Below, in pieces: positions 10,358-19,265 of a stretch of 64,000 bases of DNA. The notes beneath the pieces were generated by a model. It ran no database searches, was not told the origin of the DNA, and saw only the letters and a program-made list of their open reading frames with translations. The position numbers and the translations under genes are program-made. The stretch is from Halorhodospira halochloris (GTDB taxonomy: Bacteria; Pseudomonadota; Gammaproteobacteria; Nitrococcales; Halorhodospiraceae), in the NCBI RefSeq assembly GCF_002356555.2, contig NZ_AP017372.2, positions 1,116,001 to 1,180,000 of the forward strand, read 5' to 3'. How positions within the stretch are numbered: position 1 is the first letter of the stretch; every line of letters begins with the position of its first letter.

Positions 10358-10579
10358 ATGGAAGAGCTTTCACGCTATTCTGTTGACGAACTGCGGCGTA
10401 TGCGTGGCCTTGTGGAAAAAGAGATGGAGCGCCGCCGCGAAGACTATCTGCGTCAAGCGCTGCGTGAGGTAGAGCAGATCGCTGAGCGTTACGGTTTCGC
10501 GCTCAGCGATCTGGTTGATGATATAGAAGTACAGCATTCGCACCAGCAGCATTGCCAGCAGCACAATTCCCGCCAATGA
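10358..10579 (+). CDS. H-NS-like protein, oligomerisation half only
   Basis: 73 residues from ATG 10358. The first ~57 residues (EELSRYSVDELRRMRGLVEK and YLRQALREVEQIAERYGFAL) read as the N-terminal coiled-coil oligomerisation domain of the H-NS family. The C-terminal DNA-binding AT-hook-like segment (the usual YRNP...W.GRGR.P) is missing; instead there is a short His/Gln-rich tail (VQHSHQQHCQQHNSRQ) and a stop. No GRGRRP-like sequence appears in any frame before the next gene. It may be a natural antagonist or modulator like H-NST, or a remnant. Function is inference. Confidence 0.65.
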   Translation: MEELSRYSVDELRRMRGLVEKEMERRREDYLRQALREVEQIAERYGFALSDLVDDIEVQHSHQQHCQQHNSRQ

Positions 10580-10603
10580 TATCTGCCAATTATTCAGGGG
10601 GCG

Positions 10604-11428
10604 TTAGGCGCGCAGCCCCGTTCCTCTATTAAGAAGATATAGCGATAGTCCGCCGAGTGCTAGGATAAAGGCGATCATCATGGCGTAAGAAAGCAGTATA
10701 TGCACATCTGATGATCCTAGAATGCCGAAGCGAAAGGCGTTAACCATATAGAGTATGGGGTTGGCGAGCGAGACGTTCTGCCAAAACTCCGGCAGGAGTG
10801 AAATGGAGTAGAAGACCCCGCCTAAGTAGGTCAGTGGGGTCAGGACGAAGGTCGGGATTATCGCAATATCATCGAATTTCTTAGCGAATATCGCATTAAT
10901 AAGACCGCCTATGGAAAAGAGGATCGAGGTCAGCACGACCACTGACAGGGTTATGGCCCAGTTGTGGACGGGTAGCGATGTAAACATCAGCGCTATTAGG
11001 GTGACTATCGCCCCGGTGCACAGACCTCTGCCCACCCCACCGGAGACGTAGCCGAGTAAGATCACCAGGTTGGGTGTCGGTGAGACGATCAACTCCTCGA
11101 TATGGCGCTGAAATTTAGCGCCGAAGAAAGATGAGACAACGTTATTATAGGAGTTGGTTATTATCGACAGCATGATTATTCCCGGGGCTATGTACTCCAT
11201 GTAGCTATAGCCTTCCATGGGGCCGATGCGCTCGCCGATAAGCGCCCCGAATATGACGAAATAGAGCGTCATGATGATCGCCGGCGGCACCAAGGTCTGG
11301 ACCCAGATGCGCATATAGCGGTGGGTCTCTTTGTAAGCGATCGTCTGTAAAGAGATCAGCGCGGCCTGTAAGCGATGCGGCTGGCCCTGTTGGCCGTAGC
11401 GGCTGGAACTAGTTGTGTTTTTCTCCAT
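10604..11428 (-). CDS. ABC-2 type transporter permease, YadH-like
   Basis: 274 residues with six predicted membrane helices and the ABC-2 signature around PGIIMLSIITNSYNNVVSSFF. Matches the YadH group of drug/polysaccharide exporter permeases. It lies 8 bases downstream of its ATPase and is surely cotranscribed. Substrate unknown. Confidence 0.88.
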   Translation of the reverse strand: MEKNTTSSSRYGQQGQPHRLQAALISLQTIAYKETHRYMRIWVQTLVPPAIIMTLYFVIFGALIGERIGPMEGYSYMEYIAPGIIMLSIITNSYNNVVSSFFGAKFQRHIEELIVSPTPNLVILLGYVSGGVGRGLCTGAIVTLIALMFTSLPVHNWAITLSVVVLTSILFSIGGLINAIFAKKFDDIAIIPTFVLTPLTYLGGVFYSISLLPEFWQNVSLANPILYMVNAFRFGILGSSDVHILLSYAMMIAFILALGGLSLYLLNRGTGLRA

Positions 11429-11436
11429 TAATGCCT

Positions 11437-12357
11437 CTATTCCTTGTCTTCAACGTCGAGCATGCGCATGAACAGCTCTTCGAGGCGGTTTGATTTGTTA
11501 CGCATGCTCAGTACCGCAACACCGTGCTCGGATAGCCTATTAATCAGTTCACTTAACGTGCTGCCGCGCGGGACCTCTGCCTCAATGATCTGCTCCTCTA
11601 CCTTCTTGAGGGTGAAATCTCCTAGCTGCGGCAGTGGCTCAGGGACGGTGTCGACATCGAGCAGGAAGGAGTGGGTGGATAGGCGCTGGAGGAGGGTTTT
11701 GACATCGGTGTTCTCAATAATCCTGCCCTCATCGATGAAGGCGATATCGCGGCAGAGGCTTTCCGCCTCCTCAAGGTAGTGGGTGGTGAGGATGATGGTT
11801 GTGCCCTGGTCATTGATATGGCGCAGGAAGTCCCACATGCTGCGGCGCAGTTCGATATCTACCCCGGCGGTTGGCTCATCCAGGATTAGCAGGCGCGGTT
11901 CGTGAACCAGGGCGCGGGCGATCATCAGGCGGCGCTTCATGCCCCCAGATAGGTTACGCGAGACGGTGCTGCGTTTCTCCCACAGGCCGAGGCTTTTTAG
12001 GTAGTGTTCGGTACGCGCGCGGGCCAGACGGCGCGGGATACCGTAGTAGCCGGCCTGGTTGGTGATGATCTGTTCGGCGGTTTCGAAGGTGTTGAAGTTG
12101 AACTCTTGGGGTACTAGACCTATAGAAGATTTTACTGCCCAGGGGTCTTTGTCGAGATCGTTACCGAAGACTTCTACCTTGCCGCCGCTCTTCGTCACCA
12201 TGGTCGAGATGATGCCGATCAGGGTCGATTTGCCGGCACCATTGGGCCCGAGCAGGCCGAAAAAGGCGCCGGCGTCTACGTCGAGGTTGATTCCATCTAG
12301 GGCTACTTTGCCATCTTTATAAGTCTTAGTAAGCTCTCTGACGGATAGGGCAGTCAA
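11437..12357 (-). CDS. ABC transporter ATP-binding protein, YadG-like
   Basis: 306 residues. Walker A GPNGAGKST, signature LSGGMKRRLMIARAL, Walker B LLILDEPTAGVD, and the H-loop TTHYLEEAE are intact. The start is TTG with GGGAG close upstream. Together with the permease at 10604-11428 it forms a two-gene ABC-2 exporter. In E. coli yadGH has no firmly known substrate. Confidence 0.92.
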   Translation of the reverse strand: MTALSVRELTKTYKDGKVALDGINLDVDAGAFFGLLGPNGAGKSTLIGIISTMVTKSGGKVEVFGNDLDKDPWAVKSSIGLVPQEFNFNTFETAEQIITNQAGYYGIPRRLARARTEHYLKSLGLWEKRSTVSRNLSGGMKRRLMIARALVHEPRLLILDEPTAGVDIELRRSMWDFLRHINDQGTTIILTTHYLEEAESLCRDIAFIDEGRIIENTDVKTLLQRLSTHSFLLDVDTVPEPLPQLGDFTLKKVEEQIIEAEVPRGSTLSELINRLSEHGVAVLSMRNKSNRLEELFMRMLDVEDKE

Positions 12358-12464
12358 TTGTTCTCCCGATTCTTATACCTGCATCAAACCGGCTATTATA
12401 TCCTCTATCTGTGCTGTGTTGTTGGCAGTGGCTGCATTTTTTTGATTTTTAGGGCCAGGGTCGG

Positions 12465-13925
12465 TTAGAACCGAGTCTCGAGGCCGGCACTGAGCATAAA
12501 GCCACGGGGCACCGAGTCGACGGTGTCGGTTGATACAGCTGCATCAAGGCTGAAGAAGTTGGCCAGGGTAAAACCACCGCTCAAGTAGCTGAGTTCTGAG
12601 CCGGCCAGGTTTTGCCGGTAGCCAAAGCGCGCCCCGGGGAGTAAGGCCGTGCTGGGCTGATAGGCAGCACCCAGGGTGAACCACTGGTAGGCATCATTGT
12701 AGTCTTCACCAAACGGCCCATCCACAGCGTTGGCGTCGAGCGCGGCGCTTAACAGCCAATTCCTGCCCGGGGTTTGGGCAGCGGCCTCGAGGCTTAGCTG
12801 CGGCTGCATCTCATAGTCTTGGCTGCGCTCGATGTCGCCTCTATCGATGGCGTCGTTGAGCAATTCGCAGCTGCTGTCGCCGTTGCAATCCTGCGGGACT
12901 GAATGGTACGCGAATGATGGGGTGTTGATGTTGAGCAGGGTAGCGCCGAGTTGATACCAGTCGCTGATCCAGACCAAGCCGGCATCTAGGCCGAAGTCGG
13001 TGCTCTGGCGTTGGTTTGAGGTGTAGCCGTCGGTCAGGGTATCGCCCATGTCGTCATCGAAGTCGGAGGCGGTGCGCGAGAGCTCAACCTCGAAGTGGTT
13101 AAGCCGGCCGCCGGCGAACAGGGTGCCGGTGGGATACTGTGCCACTGCTGTGCCGTAGCCGATGGATATGGTGCGGGTATAGGCACCTTGGGCAAGGGCG
13201 GCGGGGTCGCCGAGGGCTTCGTCGTCAAGTTCGATTTTATTGTTTGGGTCTGAATCTGCGTAGACGTTGCCGTCGCCATCAATGCAGAAAGGTTTGCCGT
13301 TGAAACTGTTGTCGCAATCTCCGGTATGATAATCCTCGGGATCAGTAGAGAGAACCGAGAACGGTGAGTCCCCAGGGATGCCGTAATGCACCGAAAGATT
13401 GCCGCGGATGTCGAAGTCGACGTCGAAGAAGAGCGAACCGCGTAGGGTGTCACTGGTTATCTCGAGCGGGAATGGGAGGACATTGCCCTTTATGCCGAGG
13501 CCAAGGTAGAGATCATCGGTAAGGTTGACTATGGAGTCTTGAACGCGTTGGCCGCCTTCAATTATTCCTATAAGGTTGTCGATCTCATCATCTGGGTCGA
13601 AATTTTCTTCATCGCCGAACTCTCCAAACTCATCAACACTATCTCTAAATTCATCAACACTATTTTCAAAGTCCTCAAACCTATCCCCAATATCCTCAAC
13701 ATCGCCGATCTCATAGGAGAGGCTGAACCCGATGACCCCCATGCGCACTCCACGGCGCACATCGGAGATGGGTGAGGCCGGGTTTTTCTTGTTGCCCTGG
13801 AGGCGGTCGAGAGCGGTTGAATCGCCGAAGCCGATATTGGGGCCGCTTGGGTAGGCGTGGGGATTGGCCAAGGCTAGACCGGGGAGGGCGGCGCCAAGAA
13901 ATAGGGGGAGGAGTAACTTGCGCAT
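12465..13925 (-). CDS. TraF-like outer-membrane protein (TraF_2 family)
   Basis: 486 residues with a Sec signal peptide (MRKLLLPLFLGAALPGLALA) and a beta-barrel look: alternating hydrophobic strands ending in aromatic Phe (GFMLSAGLETRF), a common last strand of outer-membrane barrels. The sequence resembles the 'conjugal transfer protein TraF' family (TraF_2), which despite its name is often chromosomal. There are no other transfer genes nearby, so a conjugative role is unlikely. Residues ~77-112 are a repetitive acidic run (FEDFENSVDEFRDSVDEF). Divergently transcribed from dinG, with AGGAGA before the ATG. Confidence 0.75.
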   Translation of the reverse strand: MRKLLLPLFLGAALPGLALANPHAYPSGPNIGFGDSTALDRLQGNKKNPASPISDVRRGVRMGVIGFSLSYEIGDVEDIGDRFEDFENSVDEFRDSVDEFGEFGDEENFDPDDEIDNLIGIIEGGQRVQDSIVNLTDDLYLGLGIKGNVLPFPLEITSDTLRGSLFFDVDFDIRGNLSVHYGIPGDSPFSVLSTDPEDYHTGDCDNSFNGKPFCIDGDGNVYADSDPNNKIELDDEALGDPAALAQGAYTRTISIGYGTAVAQYPTGTLFAGGRLNHFEVELSRTASDFDDDMGDTLTDGYTSNQRQSTDFGLDAGLVWISDWYQLGATLLNINTPSFAYHSVPQDCNGDSSCELLNDAIDRGDIERSQDYEMQPQLSLEAAAQTPGRNWLLSAALDANAVDGPFGEDYNDAYQWFTLGAAYQPSTALLPGARFGYRQNLAGSELSYLSGGFTLANFFSLDAAVSTDTVDSVPRGFMLSAGLETRF

Positions 13926-14045
13926 GATATTGTCTCCTATCGAGACGGGATTAAGCTATCCGCACACCAATTATGCCATTATGCTCTCAGGAGTGCTATA
14001 CGCACAACTTGCAAAAGCCGGTTATGCGCTGGAAACTAGGCGGCT

Positions 14046-16172
14046 ATGCCCAGCAAGGAAACCATTCAGCTAATAGCCGATGCCTATCACAGCATCCGCG
14101 CTACAATGCCCGGATTTCGCGAGCGCGAATCGCAGCGGCGGATGATCTGGGAGGTGGCTAAAGCCCTGGATGGGGAGCACGATCACCAGATTCTAGCGGT
14201 TGAGGCGCCCACCGGAACCGGCAAGAGCCTTGGTTACTTACTCGGTGGCATACCGGTAGCGCGCGAGCGTGAGGTGGCGCTGGTAATAGCGACCGCCACC
14301 ATTACCTTGCAAGAGCAGATCCTCAATCAGGACCTGCCCAAGCTGGCTGAGTACGCCGGACTTGAGGTCAAGGCCTGTGTTGCCAAAGGCCGGGGGCGCT
14401 ACGTCTGTCCGCGCAATCTCAAGGCCTTGTTGGATGAGAGCGAGCACAACGACGAGGGCCGGCAACAGGCACTCGCCCCCGAAGTGCTTGGCTCCGCAGC
14501 TTGGTCGCGTCCCCCGCGCGAGGGCGAGATAGATAACCTGAACGCCATGCTAGATGCCCTTAAAGAGGGCGAGTGGCAGGGCGATCTCGATGAGTGGCCA
14601 AATCCACCGGCCAGCCCGGATCTCTATAATATGATCACCTCTACCCCGCATTCGTGTACCGGGCGGCGCTGTGCCGATTTCTTCTCCTGTCCGGTCTATC
14701 AGGCCCGCGAACGGATGCGTGAAGCCGAGGTGGTGATCGCCAACCACGATCTGCTACTGGCCGATTTGCAGCTCGGCGACGAGGGCGGCGGTGTGGTAAT
14801 GCCCAACCCTGCTGAGAGTCTCTATGTGATCGATGAGGGCCATCGCTTTGCCAGTAAGGCGGTCCGCCGTTTTGCTGTCAGTGCCAAGGTGCAGGCTGCC
14901 CGCGATTGGATAAACGATGGTCTGCGGACGGTGCAAGAGATTCGCGGCCTGCTCAGTAGCGAGCCGCAGGAGCAGCAGCTTAGTGATAGCGTCGGTGAGT
15001 TGCTCCGTGAAGTTCACGAGGTCTTGCAGGATGTCGATGAGTTCCTGCAGCACAACTACACAGCCGATCCTGAGGAGCATTTATGGCGCTTTCGCGCCGG
15101 CCGCGCGCCTGAAGAGGTGGTTGCCATTGCCCGGCGTGTTGCGAAACCGGCACAACGCTTGCAAGCCGATCTTGATAAGCTTGCAGAGAAGTTAGATGCG
15201 GCCATGAGTAGTGAGCGGGTGAATGTCAGTGAGTTGGAGAAGTATCTCCCAAGATTGGGTTTTTTGCGCGAGCGCGCGGATAATTTAGCCACTACTTGGG
15301 GGCTTATGAGTACTGCCGATGAGGATGACAAGCCACCGGTGGCACGCTGGATAGAGCGCCACGAGGGTAAGACTGGGCAAGGCGATCACCTCATCTCGGC
15401 TGCTCCGGTATCGGTGGCTGGCGACTTGGCAGCCCGCTTCTGGCAGCGGTGTCTCGGCGCAGTGATAACTAGTGCTACGTTGACCGCCCTGGGCAAATTC
15501 GATCGCTTGCGCCGCGATTTGGGTTTAGAAGCTGATGAGCGGGTTGCAGTCGGCAGATTGCCGTCGCCATTCGATTACAGTAGCTCATTGCTTAGCGTGC
15601 CGGCCATGCGCACTGATCCCAAAGACGGTCGGGAGCATACCAATGAGGTAATCGAGCAACTCAAGGAATTGTTACGCAGCGACGAGGCGGCCCTCGTGCT
15701 GTTTACCAGCCGCTCGCGCATGGAGCATGTCGCCGAATCCTTGCCCAAGCGCCTGCGGGCGCTGATCCAGTGTCAGGGCGAGCGCTCCCGTGAGGCGATG
15801 TTGCGCCACCATCGCCAGGCCATTGATGCCGGTGAGGGCAGTATCCTGTTCGGGCTGGCCTCCATGGCCGAAGGCGTCGACCTGCCTGGGGCCTATTGTG
15901 ATCACGTTATCATTGAGAGGATCCCGTTCTCGGTGCCATCTGAGCCGGTTGAGGCGACCCGCAGAGAGTGGCTAGAGGATCGCGGCGAGCGGCCCTTTTA
16001 TTCGGTCAGCTTGCCAGATGCATCGCTGCGCCTGGTCCAGGCTTGTGGTCGACTAGTCCGCTCCGAGACCGATCAGGGGCGCATCACCATCCTCGATCGG
16101 AGGATTGTCAGCAAGAGCTACGGTAAGGCCCTTATTAACTCCTTGCCCCCGTTTACCCGCGATGTTCAATAG
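14046..16172 (+). CDS. dinG: ATP-dependent DNA helicase DinG
   Basis: XPD-like superfamily 2 helicase, 708 residues, unwinds 5'-3' and clears R-loops and D-loops. Visible: Walker A APTGTGKS, cysteines for the 4Fe-4S cluster (CVAKGRGRYVC ... CTGRRCADFFSCPVY), Walker B/DEAH box as VIDEGH, motif SATLT, and motif VI QACGRLVRSETDQG. No exonuclease domain. Often SOS-regulated; I saw no clear LexA box in the 120 bases before it. Confidence 0.94.
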   Translation: MPSKETIQLIADAYHSIRATMPGFRERESQRRMIWEVAKALDGEHDHQILAVEAPTGTGKSLGYLLGGIPVAREREVALVIATATITLQEQILNQDLPKLAEYAGLEVKACVAKGRGRYVCPRNLKALLDESEHNDEGRQQALAPEVLGSAAWSRPPREGEIDNLNAMLDALKEGEWQGDLDEWPNPPASPDLYNMITSTPHSCTGRRCADFFSCPVYQARERMREAEVVIANHDLLLADLQLGDEGGGVVMPNPAESLYVIDEGHRFASKAVRRFAVSAKVQAARDWINDGLRTVQEIRGLLSSEPQEQQLSDSVGELLREVHEVLQDVDEFLQHNYTADPEEHLWRFRAGRAPEEVVAIARRVAKPAQRLQADLDKLAEKLDAAMSSERVNVSELEKYLPRLGFLRERADNLATTWGLMSTADEDDKPPVARWIERHEGKTGQGDHLISAAPVSVAGDLAARFWQRCLGAVITSATLTALGKFDRLRRDLGLEADERVAVGRLPSPFDYSSSLLSVPAMRTDPKDGREHTNEVIEQLKELLRSDEAALVLFTSRSRMEHVAESLPKRLRALIQCQGERSREAMLRHHRQAIDAGEGSILFGLASMAEGVDLPGAYCDHVIIERIPFSVPSEPVEATRREWLEDRGERPFYSVSLPDASLRLVQACGRLVRSETDQGRITILDRRIVSKSYGKALINSLPPFTRDVQ

Positions 16173-16180
16173 TACTTAAC

Positions 16181-16894
16181 ATGCACGACGGTATCCTTAT
16201 CATCAAAACTGGTAGCACGTTACCAGCCTTACGTCAGCAGGGCGATTTTGAAGACTGGATTCGGGCGGCAATCGCCCCCATCTCGGCATGGGTGGTTGAT
16301 GTCGAAAAGGGCCAACCCTTGCCCGCGGTCGAGGAGCCAAGCGCGGTGATAGTAACCGGGTCGCCGGCCATGGTCTCGCAGCGCCTGCCCTGGAGCGAGC
16401 AGACCGCCGCTTGGCTGGCCGAGGCGGTGGCCGCAGCCACACCTATTCTAGGCATATGTTACGGCCATCAGCTGCTTGCCCACGCCCTTGGGGGTCGGGC
16501 AGGGCCTAACCCCAATGGCCGCGAAATTGGCACGGTTAGAGTGGAGCTAAACGCGGCTCAGGCGCGGCGAGATCCCTTGTTCGAGGAGTTGCCGGCAGAC
16601 TTTGCAGCCCATGTTACCCATGAGGAGTCGGCCCTCAAGTTACCCGACTCTGCGGTGCGCTTGGCTTATAATGGCCACGAGCAGAACCATGCCTTTCGTG
16701 TCGGTAGCTCGGCGTGGGGGGTGCAATTCCATCCCGAGTTCAATGCCGCTATAACCCGCGGCTATATCTTTCATAAGCGCCATGACCTCTATCGGGAGCG
16801 CCTTGCTGCCCTTGATATACTGCGTAGCGTAACCGAAACTCCGCATGCGACGAGGTTGTTGAGCCGTTTTGCGCACATGTTTGTAAGCCCTTGA
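16181..16894 (+). CDS. Class I glutamine amidotransferase, GMP synthase-like
   Basis: 237 residues, a stand-alone GATase domain. The nucleophile elbow GICYGHQLL carries the catalytic Cys, and the His/Glu pair is in QFHPEF. It releases ammonia from glutamine, or acts as a gamma-glutamyl hydrolase, on an unknown acceptor; no synthetase partner is adjacent. It lies eight bases after dinG and has no obvious ribosome site, so it may depend on readthrough translation. Confidence 0.85.
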   Translation: MHDGILIIKTGSTLPALRQQGDFEDWIRAAIAPISAWVVDVEKGQPLPAVEEPSAVIVTGSPAMVSQRLPWSEQTAAWLAEAVAAATPILGICYGHQLLAHALGGRAGPNPNGREIGTVRVELNAAQARRDPLFEELPADFAAHVTHEESALKLPDSAVRLAYNGHEQNHAFRVGSSAWGVQFHPEFNAAITRGYIFHKRHDLYRERLAALDILRSVTETPHATRLLSRFAHMFVSP

Positions 16895-16948
16895 CCGGGA
16901 GCGCGCCTCGGCAACGGGTGGCTAGTAGAGGCTAGTGGAAAGGTTTAG

Positions 16949-17548
16949 ATGGGTCTAATGCGTTATCTGATCAGCGTAGTTGCCACTCTTATAGTGGTCT
17001 GGGTAGTCGTCCTCGGCTCGCTTAATCTTATGGAAGATTTAGGCAAGAACGTCGGCTACGGTGTCGAGCGGATGGTCTTGGGCGGCGACGATGAGCAAGA
17101 TATCGCCGATCTTGAGCAGTGGCTTACCGCTCGCGAGGAGCGGCTCGAGAAGGCCGGTGATCATTTGGGCTGGGCACGCCTGGCAGTCTGGGTGGCGCCG
17201 CCGGGGATGCGCAGCGAGGTGTCCCAAATCATCACTGATGCCCAGCAGTTACGTGTCCAAGCCCTGGAGTTGATCGGTGAGGTGGAGCGCCTGAATGCCG
17301 AGTACGATGCCTTTGCCCCGCTGATAGGCGAGCCGGTCTTGGTTGAGGGTAAGGGGTTTCCGGCTCGGGAGCAGTTGATGCGCCGCGAGGCCCTGGATTT
17401 GCTCAAGGAGATAGAGCAGATGATCAGGATGGCGCGAGCCTGGCAGCAGCTCAAACAGGACATGGAGGCAATTGGCGAGCGTGGCGCTGAGCTGCAAGAG
17501 CGGGCAGCTGCGGAGCAGGAGTATTGGGTGCCATTTAGAGGGGGCTAA
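16949..17548 (+). CDS. Hypothetical protein, N-terminal membrane anchor plus helical domain
   Basis: 199 residues. One membrane helix near the N-terminus (~5-27, LISVVATLIVVWVVVLGSLNL), then a Glu/Gln/Leu-rich helical body with two coiled-coil-like stretches (~55-75 and ~160-190). AAGG lies before ATG 16949. I do not recognise the family. By analogy with other single-span proteins it should face the periplasm, but topology is not certain. Followed by a 460-base gene-free stretch. Confidence 0.75.
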   Translation: MGLMRYLISVVATLIVVWVVVLGSLNLMEDLGKNVGYGVERMVLGGDDEQDIADLEQWLTAREERLEKAGDHLGWARLAVWVAPPGMRSEVSQIITDAQQLRVQALELIGEVERLNAEYDAFAPLIGEPVLVEGKGFPAREQLMRREALDLLKEIEQMIRMARAWQQLKQDMEAIGERGAELQERAAAEQEYWVPFRGG

Positions 17549-17586
17549 AGGGGGATTCAACGACGTCCTCTTGTGCAGTGCACACC

Positions 17587-17615
17587 GTGACATGTGAGCG
17601 ACTGTCAGCTACAAT
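17587..17615 (+). promoter_or_regulatory. Strong sigma70-like promoter
   Basis: GTGACA (17587-17592), an exact 17-bp spacer, TACAAT (17610-17615); one mismatch to consensus in each box. Predicted transcription start near 17622. No ORF follows before the terminator at 17710-17738. Confidence 0.65.
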
Positions 17616-17621
17616 GATCTA

Positions 17622-17738
17622 AGTAACTAGGCCTTGATTAGGCTAGGCTGTGCCAGCCGGCGAGTTGGTATCGCGAAGGCTGTTAGCTTGAGGTTATTGA
17701 TTGAGAAGACGGGAGGATCCCTGAACCTCCCGTTTTTT
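17622..17738 (+). ncRNA. Candidate small RNA between a promoter and a terminator
   Basis: The interval from the predicted start to the end of a strong terminator is about 117 nt. It contains a small hairpin GGCTG-TGC-CAGCC (17646-17658) and no plausible ORF. Boundaries are predicted from the promoter at 17587-17615 and the terminator. It could equally be an attenuated leader for carA. I tried tmRNA, 4.5S RNA and 6S RNA signatures and saw none. Confidence 0.45.
17710..17738 (+). terminator. Rho-independent terminator
   Basis: CGGGAGG (17710-17716) pairs with CCTCCCG (17726-17732), 9-nt loop, then six T. It ends the candidate small RNA. Confidence 0.85.
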
Positions 17739-17750
17739 GTGTGCCCGAAT

Positions 17751-17881
17751 TCCCCGGCGAGTTAGCACCAGCACTTATCCGGCGTCGCCGGCGGGGATTG
17801 GCAGAGACACGGATGGGAGCTTCTGAGCATCTCTCTTGCGCCATTCGCCTGCCCTGTTGTGGTGCTAAATGGCGCCGGGGA
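17751..17881 (+). promoter_or_regulatory. Strongly folded element upstream of carA, possible structured leader
   Basis: Two stacked 9-bp perfect helices enclose a ~90-nt branched interior: TCCCCGGCG (17751-17759) with CGCCGGGGA (17873-17881), and TTAGCACCA (17762-17770) with TGGTGCTAA (17860-17868), separated by a 2/4-nt internal loop. Inside are CCGGCGTCGCCGG, GGCAG/CTGCC and GATG/CATC helices. Such a closed multibranch fold is typical of riboswitches or stable RNAs, but I do not recognise a class. The carA start is about 130 nt further on; the remaining bases 17882-18000 hold another small hairpin (TGCGG/CCGCA). Confidence 0.5.
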
Positions 17882-18009
17882 TAGGCGCTTATGGACCCTG
17901 CGGGGAGGGGCACCGCATCCTCTACTACTGGTTTGAGTGGCGCAAAGATTAGATCTAGGAAGTTCTTCAGAGGCAGCAAATTGCCACTAGCTCCATAAAG
18001 GAGGAAGCT

Positions 18010-19152
18010 TTGACTCGTCCAGCACTGCTCGTTCTCCAGGACGGTACGGTATTCCGCGGCGAAGCGCTTGGCAGCGATGGCGCGGTAACCGCAGAGGTGG
18101 TGTTCAACACCGCCATGACCGGCTATCAGGAGATCGCCACCGATCCTTCCTATGCCGGTCAAATTGTCACCTTAACTTATCCCCATATCGGTAATACCGG
18201 CATCAACTCCATAGATCGTGAGGACGATCGCATCCGTTGTGCTGGCCTGATCGTCCGCGATGTCCCGCTTCGTTACAGCAACTGGCGTGCCGAGTTGGGG
18301 CTACACGAGTGGCTGCAACTGCATGGGGTTGTCGCTATCGCTGGCATTGATACGCGGCGTTTGACCCGGATATTGCGCGAAAGAGGTGCCCAAGGTGGCT
18401 GTTTAGTAACCGGCGAAGGCGCTCTGGACAGCAACTGGGCATACCAGCAGGCCCAGGCCTATGCCGGGATGAGTGGACGTGATCTGGCTGGCGAGGCGGG
18501 CACGGGTAGTAGCTACGCCTGGTCGCGCGGTACTTGGCGGCTCGATGATGGTAGAGAGGATGCTGGAGCCCCTGAGCAGCAGCCGAGATTCAAGGTAGTT
18601 GCCTATGATTTCGGGGTTAAGCAGCATATCTTGCGCCTGCTGGTCGATCACGGCTGTCAGGTCAGCGTGGTTCCGGCGCACACATCGGCAGGCGAGGTTG
18701 CAGCGCTGGAGCCCGATGGGGTGTTTCTCTCCAACGGCCCGGGTGATCCCGAGCCGATGGATTACGCCATCGCCAATATTCGCAGCTTGCTTGAAGAGCA
18801 CCGTATCCCGGTTTTTGGCATCTGTCTTGGCCATCAACTGCTCGGTCTCGCCAGTGGGGCGCGGACGGTGAAGATGAAGTTCGGCCATCACGGGGCCAAT
18901 CACCCGGTGCAGGAGCTGGCTAGCGGCAGGGTGATGATATCCAGCCAGAACCACGGCTTTGCCGTTGATGAGGCGAGCCTGCCGGACAATCTTGAGCCTA
19001 CCCATAGGTCACTGTTTGACGGTTCACTCCAAGGGATAAGGCGCAGCGATGTGCCAGCGTTCGGTTTTCAGGGGCACCCCGAGGCGAGTCCCGGGCCGCA
19101 CGATGTTAGGCCACTGTTTCAGCAGTTTATCGAGATGATGGAGCAGCGATAA
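18010..19152 (+). CDS. carA: Carbamoyl-phosphate synthase small (glutaminase) subunit
   Basis: 380 residues. The start is TTG 18010, chosen because a near-perfect AAGGAGG (17999-18005) sits just upstream and the protein begins with the family's [15 protein letters not shown]. The class I GATase domain has the nucleophile in [12 protein letters not shown] and the His/Glu in [11 protein letters not shown]. It hydrolyses glutamine and channels ammonia to CarB for carbamoyl phosphate, shared by arginine and pyrimidine synthesis. Rare start codon plus strong ribosome site suggests tuned expression. Confidence 0.96.
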   Translation: MTRPALLVLQDGTVFRGEALGSDGAVTAEVVFNTAMTGYQEIATDPSYAGQIVTLTYPHIGNTGINSIDREDDRIRCAGLIVRDVPLRYSNWRAELGLHEWLQLHGVVAIAGIDTRRLTRILRERGAQGGCLVTGEGALDSNWAYQQAQAYAGMSGRDLAGEAGTGSSYAWSRGTWRLDDGREDAGAPEQQPRFKVVAYDFGVKQHILRLLVDHGCQVSVVPAHTSAGEVAALEPDGVFLSNGPGDPEPMDYAIANIRSLLEEHRIPVFGICLGHQLLGLASGARTVKMKFGHHGANHPVQELASGRVMISSQNHGFAVDEASLPDNLEPTHRSLFDGSLQGIRRSDVPAFGFQGHPEASPGPHDVRPLFQQFIEMMEQR

Positions 19153-19265
19153 GGAATCTCCGCAGTCGAGTAGCTATTGTGTACCTCCCCGGGGTGTGAG
19201 CGTACCCGCTCTTCTCCGCGGTGGAAAAACAGCAACACCTCACCGAGCGAGCCTGCGAAAAGACT

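Noticed and set aside
12465-13925. Conjugation function for the TraF-like gene
   Set aside because: No other transfer gene is near, and the TraF_2 name is misleading for chromosomal members.
17622-17881. tmRNA, 4.5S, 6S or RNase P RNA
   Set aside because: None of their conserved core sequences is present.
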